From Thermoplasmata archaeon (GTDB lineage: Archaea > Thermoplasmatota > DTKX01 > GCA-020343715): a DNA stretch of 8,211 nucleotides. Positions 1 through 6,992 of this stretch are shown in pieces. The notes under the pieces are model-generated. The model was not told where the DNA came from. It searched no databases and saw only the letters and a list, made by a program, of their open reading frames with translations. The position numbers and the translations under genes are program-made. How positions within the stretch are numbered: the stretch's first letter is position 1; each line of letters begins with the position of its first letter. The stretch covers positions 94,184 through 102,394 of the forward strand of contig CP070808.1 of assembly GCA_020343715.1 (NCBI GenBank), given 5' to 3'.

Positions 1-2
1 AA

Positions 3-47
3 CCGTTATCTACGAAGATGGCCATGGGCGGGCCGGTGGACCCTTGA
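3..47 (+). CDS. Possible 3' end of an upstream gene (partial)
   Basis: The third frame is open from the window edge and ends in TGA at 45-47, giving the tail PLSTKMAMGGPVDP. That stop overlaps the TTG start of the next gene (TTG at 44-46), a start-stop overlap typical of translationally coupled archaeal genes. Only 14 codons are visible, so no family can be assigned. The alternative is that this frame is chance and the next gene reads in from further upstream, because its own frame also has no stop between position 2 and 44. The call rests on the neat overlap and on the next protein looking naturally N-terminal at residue 1. Confidence 0.35.
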   Translation, partial: PLSTKMAMGGPVDP

Positions 48-979
48 TACCCTCCCACTGCAAGGTCGTCGGCAAGCTCCACATAGAAGGAGAGCTGACC
101 GAGGAGACCATCAGGGCCCAAGTGGAGGGCAAGTCCGCCTACAAGCTCACCGAGTTCTACTGCGTGACGAACGGGGAGGACTGGGCGGTAATCTCCGTCA
201 AGAAGGGCCTGGGGGCCCGGTTGTTGGTCCCCATCGAGTCGGTGGAGGTGCTGGCGCTGCCCGCTGAGACGGTGCACGTGGTGGACCCCTCCGTGGACAC
301 CACCAATCCCACGGCCATGTACAGTGCCGCCTGCGGGTTCGGTAAGGAGGTCAAGGCCGTCGTGGTCCAGGGGGAGTTCAACCACATGAGCTTCGTCGTC
401 CGGGACGGGTCCGAGGTCTGCGTCCGGGTTCTGGACGTGGTCCCGCCGTACCCCAGCAAGGTGGCCGCCCTGGCAAGCCGTGGCCTGGCCTGCCGGCCCA
501 TGCCCGTGGTCCTCGAGGAGGAGACCATCGACCTCCGCGAACTGGCGGAGGATATCGACACCGGCGCCCGCCTCCTCTTCCCCTGTCGCGCCTCGGGCCT
601 GGACCTGGACAGGGAGGTGGAGTACCTGGACGAGGTGCCCGACATGGGCGAGGAAGACGACGTGGTCCTTGTGGGGTGCAACCTTTCCGAACGGATCTTC
701 CGGGAGCGCTACGGACGCCGGCCGGGCCGGGTCGTGACCATGTGCCCGTTGGAGCTGGCGAAGGAGAGGGATGACGGTTGCTGGACCCTGGTCAAGTGCT
801 GCAAGGAGAAGGGACCCTTCGGCATCCATGGCAAGGTGGTGGCCATCCCCTGGAGCGCCTCCAAGGGCGACGCGGCGGCGGCGCTGGAGGAGATATACGA
901 CCGGGTCATCGAGGAGAGGCTCGACGGCCTCAGAGATGGCTCATGTGGGTGCCGGTCCTGCCGTCCAGAGCATCTCTGA
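44..979 (+). CDS. Cysteine-rich conserved-looking protein of unknown function
   Basis: A 311-residue predicted cytoplasmic protein with no signal peptide or transmembrane segment; I do not recognise its function. It has 14 cysteines (6, 40, 97, 126, 150, 181, 212, 234, 246, 252, 253, 301, 303, 306), many in compact motifs such as LLFPCRASG (177-185), LVGCNLSERIF (209-219), a CC pair at 252-253 and a C-terminal CGCRSC (301-306). This could mean metal or iron-sulfur binding, but no classical ferredoxin CxxCxxC spacing is present. The middle segment VLDVVPPYPSK (129-139) also looks like a conserved motif. The start is TTG at 44, chosen because it overlaps a TGA stop at 45-47 and follows GGTGGA at 35-40. 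The frame is open to the window edge, so an earlier start is possible. The last 50 bp overlap the 3' end of arcC on the other strand. Confidence 0.8.
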   Translation: MIPSHCKVVGKLHIEGELTEETIRAQVEGKSAYKLTEFYCVTNGEDWAVISVKKGLGARLLVPIESVEVLALPAETVHVVDPSVDTTNPTAMYSAACGFGKEVKAVVVQGEFNHMSFVVRDGSEVCVRVLDVVPPYPSKVAALASRGLACRPMPVVLEEETIDLRELAEDIDTGARLLFPCRASGLDLDREVEYLDEVPDMGEEDDVVLVGCNLSERIFRERYGRRPGRVVTMCPLELAKERDDGCWTLVKCCKEKGPFGIHGKVVAIPWSASKGDAAAALEEIYDRVIEERLDGLRDGSCGCRSCRPEHL

Positions 980-1886
980 CCTTCTCGAGGGAGGTGATCA
1001 CCACCCTCTCGCCCCCCATGCCCAGGAACTCGATCGCCGCCTCGACCTTGGGCCTCATGCTGCCCTCGGAGAACTCGCCCGCCCGCAGGTAGTCCATCGC
1101 CTCTTCCACCGACATGTAGTCGATGCCCTCCTGGTCGGGCTCCTGGTAGTCCAGGTAGACCTGCTCCACGTCGGTCAGCACTAAGAAGAGCTCCACGTCA
1201 CAGCGGGCCGCTAGCACCGCCGAGGCCTTGTCCTTGTCCACCACGGCCTCCACGCCCCTGTACCTGCCGCCCCGGAACATCACCGGGATGCCGCCGCCAC
1301 CGCAGGCGATGACCACGTCGCCCCGGGTGTAGGCCTCCCGGACGAAGTCCACCTCCAGCACGTCGATGGGCTCGGGGGATGGGACGACCCTCCTCCAGCC
1401 GCGGCCGGCGTCCTCCTTCATCACCAGGTCCGGGTCTGCTGCCATCATGGCCTCCGCCCTCTCCTTGTCGTAGAAGCGGCCCACCCGCTTCCGCGGGTCG
1501 GCGAAGGCGGGGTCCGATGCGTCCACCACCACCTGGGTGATGACCGAGACCACGTTCCGCTTGACCTGCCGTGCCCGGAAGATGTTGATGAGGGTGTGCT
1601 GTATCATGTAGCCGATCTGCCCCTGGGTCTTGGCCACCAGCACGTCCAGGGGCATCTCGGGGACCATGTCCGCGGCGGCCTCCCCCTGGCGCATGAGCAC
1701 CCCCACCTGGGGACCGTTGCCGTGGGTGATGATCACCCGGTGGCCCTCCTGGACCAGGTCGGCCACGTACTCCAGGGCCGCCTCCAGGTTGGCGAACTGC
1801 TCCTCCGCCGTGCCCCGCTGGCGCTCCTTCAGGATGGCGTTCCCGCCGAAGGCGACCAGTATCGAGGTGGGGACGGGGAGTGGCAT
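930..1886 (-). CDS. arcC: Carbamate kinase
   Basis: A 318-residue cytoplasmic enzyme of the amino acid kinase family. It catalyses reversible phosphate transfer between carbamoyl phosphate and ADP, giving ATP and carbamate, or makes carbamoyl phosphate in the reverse direction. Family motifs appear in order: AFGGNA (12-17), THGNGPQVG (54-62), KEDAGRGWRRVVPSPEP (157-173), ACGGGGIPV (194-202), VDKDKASAVLA (216-226), LTDV (237-240) and GSMRPKVEAA (275-284). Length and ends match the usual size of about 310 residues, so it appears intact. The ATG at 1886 has no ribosome site ahead but a TATA-like TTTAATTA about 30 bp upstream, which suggests a leaderless or very short-leader transcript. No arginine deiminase or ornithine carbamoyltransferase gene is adjacent, so the pathway here (fermentative ATP formation or carbamoyl phosphate supply) cannot be read from context. 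Confidence 0.96.
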   Translation of the reverse strand: MPLPVPTSILVAFGGNAILKERQRGTAEEQFANLEAALEYVADLVQEGHRVIITHGNGPQVGVLMRQGEAAADMVPEMPLDVLVAKTQGQIGYMIQHTLINIFRARQVKRNVVSVITQVVVDASDPAFADPRKRVGRFYDKERAEAMMAADPDLVMKEDAGRGWRRVVPSPEPIDVLEVDFVREAYTRGDVVIACGGGGIPVMFRGGRYRGVEAVVDKDKASAVLAARCDVELFLVLTDVEQVYLDYQEPDQEGIDYMSVEEAMDYLRAGEFSEGSMRPKVEAAIEFLGMGGERVVITSLEKVRDALDGRTGTHMSHL

Positions 1887-1912
1887 GGTCGGTCGTGGAT
1901 GGAGGGTACGCC

Positions 1913-1920
1913 TAATTAAA
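1913..1920 (-). promoter_or_regulatory. TATA-like box for arcC
   Basis: On the minus strand this reads TTTAATTA, an A/T island in otherwise GC-rich sequence, centred about 30 bp before the arcC ATG. Archaeal TATA boxes sit about 25 bp before the transcription start, so the mRNA would begin within roughly 5-7 nt of the ATG. That fits the lack of a Shine-Dalgarno sequence. The box lies in the 66-bp gap after the protease gene, implying arcC can be transcribed on its own even though both genes point the same way. Confidence 0.6.
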
Positions 1921-1952
1921 GGTTACCGGCTGGCTATCGTGACTGGACGGGC

Positions 1953-2678
1953 TCAGCTTTCCGAGATGCGCTCCCTCATGACCCTCCATGCGAAGCCCGC
2001 GAACAGGATGACCAGCAGGAGGCTGATGATGCCTGTCCAGACACCGAAGGTGTCGGGCCACACCGAGGGGAGGCTGGCGATGAAGTTGAAGGTGGCGTGC
2101 ATCAGCACCGCGGTCAGGTAGAAGGGTAGGGCCGTCACCAGCGCCTTCTGGGTCATCACCGCCCTGCCCACGCCAAACCCGGTGACGCCCGTGGCGGTGG
2201 CGTGGAGCAACGTGCTGGATATGATGCGCAGGAACGCGGTGGCGATGTAGGCGGCGATGCCACCGGTGGCCAGGGCGTTGAGCTCGTAGAGCAGGTTCTC
2301 GGTGGCGGCGAATCCCAGGCCGATGGCGGCGCCGTACACCATGCCGTCCTCCTCCCGCTTGATGGCGGCGATGACGAACACCAGGCCCAGGCCCTTGGCC
2401 AGCTCCTCCACGATGGGGGCCACCACCACCGCGGACAGGAAGTGCTCGCCCCCCACCTCGGTGAGGCGCTCGAAGCGCATCAGCTCCCCCAGGACCAGGG
2501 AGCTGAGTATGAGCGTTATGATCACGGCCACGAAGGCGCCGTACCCGAACATGAGGAGGAGTCGGGTGTAGGGCTCCCTCCCGAACCGCTCCCAGTTCCT
2601 CACCCGGACCATGTAAAGGAGGCTGGGCACGAAGGCCACGGCTATGATGAGCACGATCATGCACACCGTCGTGACCAT
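1953..2678 (-). CDS. prsW: PrsW-family intramembrane metalloprotease
   Basis: A 241-residue polytopic membrane protein with about six to seven hydrophobic segments (roughly 4-24, 42-64, 80-106, 112-131, 142-165, 180-205, 213-231). It carries the PrsW signature in order: APIVEELAKG (87-96; EExxK type, E91/E92), GFAATENLLY (122-131; E127), LLHATATG (157-164; H159) and LMHATFNF (192-199; H194). In this family the Glu and His residues in membrane helices are thought to bind zinc. Bacillus PrsW cleaves the anti-sigma factor RsiW, but archaea lack that partner, so the substrate here is unknown. The ATG at 2678 gives the first helix directly; no ribosome site is seen. A weak CAAACTACTT-like element (2703-2712, minus) about 30 bp upstream may be the promoter. 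It is divergent from the large surface protein gene and upstream of arcC. Confidence 0.9.
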   Translation of the reverse strand: MVTTVCMIVLIIAVAFVPSLLYMVRVRNWERFGREPYTRLLLMFGYGAFVAVIITLILSSLVLGELMRFERLTEVGGEHFLSAVVVAPIVEELAKGLGLVFVIAAIKREEDGMVYGAAIGLGFAATENLLYELNALATGGIAAYIATAFLRIISSTLLHATATGVTGFGVGRAVMTQKALVTALPFYLTAVLMHATFNFIASLPSVWPDTFGVWTGIISLLLVILFAGFAWRVMRERISES

Positions 2679-2713
2679 GGGCCCAAATCCGCCCGCCCTC
2701 TCAAGTAGTTTGC

Positions 2714-2746
2714 CGACCCGTTCTCAACGGCGATGGTGAGGGGTCG
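2714..2746. other. Bulged inverted repeat in the divergent intergenic region
   Basis: CGACCC (2714-2719) pairs with GGGTCG (2741-2746), and CTCA (2723-2726) pairs with TGAG (2737-2740). This gives a 10-bp stem with a three-base bulge (GTT) on one side and a 10-base loop. It lies between the protease start and the TATA box of the surface protein gene. It could be an operator for the divergent promoters or an RNA structure. The arms are short enough that chance in GC-rich DNA is a real possibility. Confidence 0.3.
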
Positions 2747-2777
2747 TTTCCCCTTGGCCAGACCTTACATGCCAACC

Positions 2778-2792
2778 TTTTTATTTTTTATA
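2778..2792 (+). promoter_or_regulatory. Strong archaeal TATA box for the surface protein operon
   Basis: TTTTTATTTTTTATA is the most A/T-rich stretch in the window and stands out sharply from its surroundings. With its centre near 2785, the expected transcription start is about 2810. That would leave a leader of about 20 nt containing the AGGAGG ribosome site before the ATG at 2830. This geometry also argues against the in-frame ATG at 2794 as the start. Confidence 0.75.
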
Positions 2793-2817
2793 GATGTTAT
2801 CATGCCCAGTCAGTGGT

Positions 2818-2823
2818 AGGAGG
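2818..2823 (+). promoter_or_regulatory. Ribosome binding site fixing the start of the surface protein
   Basis: A full AGGAGG ends six bases before the ATG at 2830. It selects this start over the in-frame ATG at 2794, which would add 12 non-hydrophobic residues in front of the signal peptide and has no ribosome site of its own. Confidence 0.8.
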
Positions 2824-2829
2824 ATTTGG

Positions 2830-5800
2830 ATGGGAGCATCTCGATATCGTCCACTGGCGGCCGTAGTCGTCACGCTGCTCGTGCTATCAGCACTAGCCCC
2901 GGTCATGATGGTCTCCGCCGCCACGGACATGTTCCCCGACACGGTCTACAGGGGCTCCCTCGACTCCCTCGGCCCGCGGGACGACTTCAACTTCACCGCC
3001 CGGGCCAACGAGTGGACGGTCCTGGCGTCGAACAACTACCAGGGGAACGGCGCCTACCGACACGGCCTCCGGTCTGACATCACCTCAAAGAACCCGATCC
3101 TCTTCGCCGAGGTGGGCTCCATCGCCAACACCCGGTCCGCCGGTGTCATCGCCGTCAACGGCTACGCCCTGCCCGGCGACACCCCGTTCACCGTGTCCCA
3201 GGAGCTGGCCGTCTACTCCCCCTCCTACGCGCTCCAGATGCGCAACGGCCTTATCACCCTGTCAGGGAACAGCCAGACGGTAACGGGCAACATGGGCACC
3301 GACGGCATCGTGATGGCCTACGAGATCAACTTAGCGAAGCGGGACACCCTGGACCTGCGCCTTCGGATACCCCCGGAGTGGACCTACAACTACCACTTCA
3401 GCCTCCTCCTGTTCGGTCCCACGGGCAGCTACCACCAGTTCGAGGGACAGGGCGGCACCCACCCCATCGAGTACTCCGACGCTGGGGAGAACTCGGAGCA
3501 GGCCCTGGTCCACGTGGCCCAGGAGGCCGGCACCTACCTCATCGTGCTGCTCAACGAGGGCGTCCCCGACAACATAAGGTTCCAGCTGGACGTGGGCTTC
3601 AACGGCATCCCCCTGTCCGACGGGCAGCTGGACGAGGACACGCTGACGGGCGTCAACCTGGAGGACTTCTACAGCATCGTCGCGCCCACGTCGTCGTGGA
3701 GCGCCACCGTGGTCAAGGCCAGGGGCGAGATCGACAGCACCTACACCCACAGCCTCCACTGGCCCACCGCCGACAGCAACACCATCGCCAAGGACGAGCT
3801 GACCGACGACAGCCCCGTGGGCATAATCGCCATCAACGGCCGTGCCCTCTCCTTCGTCGACACCTACTACATCCGCCAGAGGATGGAAAAGGGCGGCTCG
3901 GTGGTGCCCTTCAGCATCCAGTTCGCCGAGCCCACGTCGACCCTACCCCCCACAAACGCGACGACATCGGGCTCCATCACCGACGCCGACATCTTCAGGC
4001 TCTACGAGATCAACCTCCAGGCCTCCCAGACGGCCGACTTCCGGCTCCAGGTCGACCCGGACTACAACTACGACCACGACCTGGGCATGTACATCTTCCC
4101 CCCGGGGGAGAAGTACTACTCCATCTCCGGGGAGCTGCCCGACTACGCCAACGAGCCCATCGCCATGTCCCGGGCTGGCCTCAACACCGAGCAGAACGCG
4201 GTGTTCACGTGTGCCGTCACCGGTGTCTACGCCGTGGTCGTGGTGAACTTCGCCCCCAGGGACAACATACCCTTCACTCTGGACGTGACCATCCAGGGCA
4301 GGACCCTGGTGGACGACTCCCCCAAGCGAGGCGACCTCAACGATTTCAACCGCGAGGACCTGTTCCAGTTCCAGGCCCGCCCCGACACCTGGAACCTGGT
4401 GGGAAGCAGGCTATCCTCCGACGACGGGGCGCTTTGGCACAGCCTGCACAGTACCGCCCTGGACACCAACCCCATCCGCCAAGAGGCGGTGGGATGGCAC
4501 CAGGCGCCCGGCGCCAAGCGGGGCGTGACCGCTAACAACCCCGTGGGGCTCCTTGCTGTGGACGGCCACGAGCTGACCTCCACCACCACGTACTTCATCA
4601 GGCAGGAGGTCGAGGAGGGCTCGCCCCACTACGTTGTGGAATTGGAGAACACGCCCACGGCGCTGACGGCCCCCTACGACAACCTGACCTTCTCGTTCAG
4701 GTCCGACGAGTTCCTGCACACATACACGCTGGACCTGGCCCAACGGGACACCATCGACATACGCGTCGCCCCGCCGAGGGAGTGGACATACCCTTACTCC
4801 TTGGGGGTCTATGTGCTCCCGCCCGGGGAGCTCTACCGCAACCTGGGCACCGAGGGCGACGTGGGCGCCATGGCCGTGCCCGGGGAGAGCGGGAACCCAA
4901 CGCTGATGTACACCGCCACCACCGGGGGCGAGCACCTGGTGGTCGTGGCGAACCTGGGGGCCTTCGGCGATCTGGATTACGAGCTTACCTACGCCGTCAA
5001 CGGCTTCCCCTCCTCCGACTTCAACCTGAACGAGGGCGTCCTGGACGCCGACAACGACGCCGACGCCTTCCGCTTCGACCCGACCCAGGGCACGTACACC
5101 ATGGTGGTCGTGAGGCTGCCGGAGAACACCCCCGTGGCCCCGGTGACCGCCACCCTCAGGTGGCCCACCGTCGATTCGGTGGCCCTGTCCACCCTCCTCC
5201 TGACCCCCGAGGACCGGGTGGGGGCCTTCGTCATCGACGGCTCCTCGCTGCCCTCCGGGTCCCAGCGGCACTTCGTCCACCTGGAGGCGGACGTGCCCGA
5301 GGGCAGGACGCTGTCCTACCAGGTGCAGATAGCCAGGAGCGGGGGTGCGCTGCCGGGAGGGACACAGAACCTCACCGACCGGGACGTGGGCGCCCTCTGG
5401 TCGCCCTCGATACCCGAGGCCTCCACCGTGGACCTCGGGCTGCGGGTGCCCCCGGGCTACACCTACTCCTTCGACCTGGGGATGTACCTGTTCGCCCCCG
5501 ATGCCACCTACATGTCCACCACCGATGCGGAGCTGGGACCCAGGTCCGTGAGCCGGAGCGGGCCCGGCACCGAGCAGGAGATCGTCTACACCTCCCGGGC
5601 CACCCTTGACTACGCAGTGGTGATCCTCAACCACGACGTGCTGACGGACCTGGCGTACAACCTGACGGCCACCGTCAACGGCAGGGTCCTCACGGGACCC
5701 TTCCGCACGTACGTCGACGACTACAACCGGAACGAGCACTTCAGGTTCACGGCCGAGTCAAACACCTGGTCGGTGATCTCCAGCGCGTGGATCTCCGGGA

Positions 5801-6936
5801 TGGGGGAGCACGAGCTGAAGCTCCTCACCACGGGCCTTTCCACCAACCCGGTTGCCTGGGTCGCCGTGGGCCCCGACGACAACACCGGGGTCATCGCCAT
5901 CAACGGGTGGGAGCTGGACGCGCCCACCGACACCATGTTCGTGAACGTCTCCCAGACCGAGGGTCGGCACTTCTTCGTGGTCCACGCGGACACCGACCCT
6001 GCGGAGTTCGGGCCCATCGGGCACGTGGAGTCGGGCCAGTTCGGGGCCAACGAGGTGGTGTACGTCTTCCTGGTCGACCTGACGGTCTCGGACCACCTGG
6101 ACATCCAGCTGGCGTACGACCAGGGCAACTGGTCCTCCGACGTCTACCTGGAGTTGCAGGTATACGAGCCGGTGGAGGCCTTCTCCACCGCTCCCGTGGG
6201 CACCATCGGCCTCAAGGTTACCGAGGGCAGGACCCTCATCGACGGTGCGGGCGAGTTCGTCGCCGACAAGACGGGCACCTACGCCTTCGTGCTGGTGAAC
6301 AAGGGTCCCCTGGGCCCCCTGGGCTTCTCCATGGGTGTCTACACCCGGTCCGTGGTCGACCAACCACCCATGTACCCCGCCATCCTGAAGGCCACCTCGA
6401 CGACGGACAGCATCACCGTGGAGTGGGCTCCCAACCAGGAGGCGAACTTCGACCGGTACGAGGTGTGGCTCAGCACTGTCTCCAACGACAAGGGCGACAA
6501 GGTGGACGTGATAACCACCCAGAGCCTGGCCAAGTACACCATCACCGGGCTGGACGCCAACCACAAGTACTACGTGACCATCGAGACATGGAACGACGCG
6601 GACCTGTCCACGGCATCGAACCCCTACGCCATCAGCACGCAGGAGCTGGGGGTATTGTCCAACCCGCTGTTCTGGATGGTCCTCATCACCGTCCTGGTGG
6701 CGGGACTGTTCGTCGTAGGCTTCTACTGGCTCATCGAGCGGCAGAAGGCGGACACCGCCGCGGCATCGGAGCGTGGGGCGACCGCCGCCGTTACGGGCGC
6801 GCCCGAGGAGGCCGGCATCGAGGTCGAGACCATAGAGGAGGAGACGGAGCCCAGGCCCGAGCGACCGGCCCCAGGGGCCCCATCCGACGACGCCGTGAGG
6901 TTCATGCGCCAGATGCAGGGCGACGAGGAGATCTGA
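2830..6936 (+). CDS. Large repeat-containing surface protein: signal peptide, five repeats, FN3, transmembrane anchor
   Basis: A predicted 1368-residue exported protein anchored in the membrane near its C terminus; its function is unknown. Residues 1-30 form a signal peptide (RYRP, hydrophobic core, likely cleavage after VSA-30). Residues about 52-1174 hold five diverged tandem repeats, annotated separately. Residues about 1178-1275 resemble a fibronectin type III domain (SITVEWAP, YEVWLS, YTITGLDANHKYYVTIE). A single helix at about 1280-1302 (LFWMVLITVLVAGLFVVG) is followed by a 66-residue, Glu/Pro/Ala-rich acidic tail. The ectodomain has only one cysteine (C461) and at least seven NxS/T sequons (such as NFT, NAT, NLT, NWS), as expected for a glycosylated archaeal envelope protein without disulfides. 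The half-repeats resemble pre-peptidase C-terminal (PPC)-like beta-sandwiches, a fold guess only. It has no visible catalytic domain, so adhesion, cell-wall structure or sensing are candidate roles. A small membrane protein gene follows after 56 bp. Confidence 0.87.
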   Translation: MGASRYRPLAAVVVTLLVLSALAPVMMVSAATDMFPDTVYRGSLDSLGPRDDFNFTARANEWTVLASNNYQGNGAYRHGLRSDITSKNPILFAEVGSIANTRSAGVIAVNGYALPGDTPFTVSQELAVYSPSYALQMRNGLITLSGNSQTVTGNMGTDGIVMAYEINLAKRDTLDLRLRIPPEWTYNYHFSLLLFGPTGSYHQFEGQGGTHPIEYSDAGENSEQALVHVAQEAGTYLIVLLNEGVPDNIRFQLDVGFNGIPLSDGQLDEDTLTGVNLEDFYSIVAPTSSWSATVVKARGEIDSTYTHSLHWPTADSNTIAKDELTDDSPVGIIAINGRALSFVDTYYIRQRMEKGGSVVPFSIQFAEPTSTLPPTNATTSGSITDADIFRLYEINLQASQTADFRLQVDPDYNYDHDLGMYIFPPGEKYYSISGELPDYANEPIAMSRAGLNTEQNAVFTCAVTGVYAVVVVNFAPRDNIPFTLDVTIQGRTLVDDSPKRGDLNDFNREDLFQFQARPDTWNLVGSRLSSDDGALWHSLHSTALDTNPIRQEAVGWHQAPGAKRGVTANNPVGLLAVDGHELTSTTTYFIRQEVEEGSPHYVVELENTPTALTAPYDNLTFSFRSDEFLHTYTLDLAQRDTIDIRVAPPREWTYPYSLGVYVLPPGELYRNLGTEGDVGAMAVPGESGNPTLMYTATTGGEHLVVVANLGAFGDLDYELTYAVNGFPSSDFNLNEGVLDADNDADAFRFDPTQGTYTMVVVRLPENTPVAPVTATLRWPTVDSVALSTLLLTPEDRVGAFVIDGSSLPSGSQRHFVHLEADVPEGRTLSYQVQIARSGGALPGGTQNLTDRDVGALWSPSIPEASTVDLGLRVPPGYTYSFDLGMYLFAPDATYMSTTDAELGPRSVSRSGPGTEQEIVYTSRATLDYAVVILNHDVLTDLAYNLTATVNGRVLTGPFRTYVDDYNRNEHFRFTAESNTWSVISSAWISGMGEHELKLLTTGLSTNPVAWVAVGPDDNTGVIAINGWELDAPTDTMFVNVSQTEGRHFFVVHADTDPAEFGPIGHVESGQFGANEVVYVFLVDLTVSDHLDIQLAYDQGNWSSDVYLELQVYEPVEAFSTAPVGTIGLKVTEGRTLIDGAGEFVADKTGTYAFVLVNKGPLGPLGFSMGVYTRSVVDQPPMYPAILKATSTTDSITVEWAPNQEANFDRYEVWLSTVSNDKGDKVDVITTQSLAKYTITGLDANHKYYVTIETWNDADLSTASNPYAISTQELGVLSNPLFWMVLITVLVAGLFVVGFYWLIERQKADTAAASERGATAAVTGAPEEAGIEVETIEEETEPRPERPAPGAPSDDAVRFMRQMQGDEEI
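2983..6351 (+). repeat. Five tandem protein-level repeats (about 224-235 residues each) in the surface protein
   Basis: Approximate units are 2983-3663, 3664-4359, 4360-5064, 5065-5736 and 5737-6351. Each opens with an acidic loop and an aromatic pattern (DFNFTA, DFYSIV, LFQFQA, AFRFDP, HFRFTA). The anchoring Phe codons at 2986, 3667, 4363, 5068 and 5740 are 227, 232, 235 and 224 codons apart. The first half contains a core seen in all five: GVIAVNGYAL, GIIAINGRAL, GLLAVDGHEL, GAFVIDGSSL, GVIAINGWEL. A second half begins 109-120 codons later (3319, 4003, 4723, 5398, 6067) with patterns such as YEINLAKRDTLDLRL and YTLDLAQRDTIDIRV. It ends in a strand such as GTYLIVLLN, GVYAVVVVN, GEHLVVVAN, DYAVVILN or GTYAFVLVN. 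Similarity is at protein level only, so the duplications are old. Unit 4 has a DADNDAD loop (739-745) that could bind calcium. Confidence 0.85.
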
Positions 6937-6978
6937 CCCCCCGTCACCACCCCGACCGAGCGCAAAGGAGAGGACACC

Positions 6979-6983
6979 AGGAG
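6979..6983 (+). promoter_or_regulatory. Ribosome binding site for the small membrane protein
   Basis: AGGAG lies nine bases before the ATG at 6993, in the 56-bp gap after the surface protein stop. No TATA-like element is visible in that gap, which supports co-transcription with the surface protein gene. Confidence 0.55.
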
Positions 6984-6992
6984 CTGATGTGA

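Noticed and set aside
930..1886. An arginine deiminase operon around arcC
   Set aside because: Neither flanking gene resembles arcA or arcB, and arcC has its own promoter-like element.
1912..2664. 250-codon minus-strand frame overlapping the protease gene
   Set aside because: Composition is Arg/His/Gly/Pro-rich, whereas the 1953-2678 frame carries all PrsW motifs and the membrane helices.
2794..2829. Upstream ATG at 2794 as the start of the surface protein
   Set aside because: It lies immediately after the TATA box and before the expected transcription start, has no ribosome site, and would add residues that disrupt an otherwise normal signal peptide at 2830.
3378..4535. 385-codon open frame in another plus frame of the surface protein gene
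   Set aside because: Arg/Pro/Gly/His-rich shadow without domains or a ribosome site; the repeat-bearing frame is clearly the coding one. The same holds for 5787-6992 on the plus strand.
4411..5739. 442-codon open frame antisense to the surface protein gene
   Set aside because: Low-complexity Gly/Val/His-rich product with no motif; it mirrors the GC-rich third positions of the real gene on the plus strand.
2983..6351. Recent DNA-level tandem duplication or recombination hot spot in the repeat array
   Set aside because: The five units share spacing and protein motifs but no long stretches of identical DNA that I could see, so the duplications appear old.
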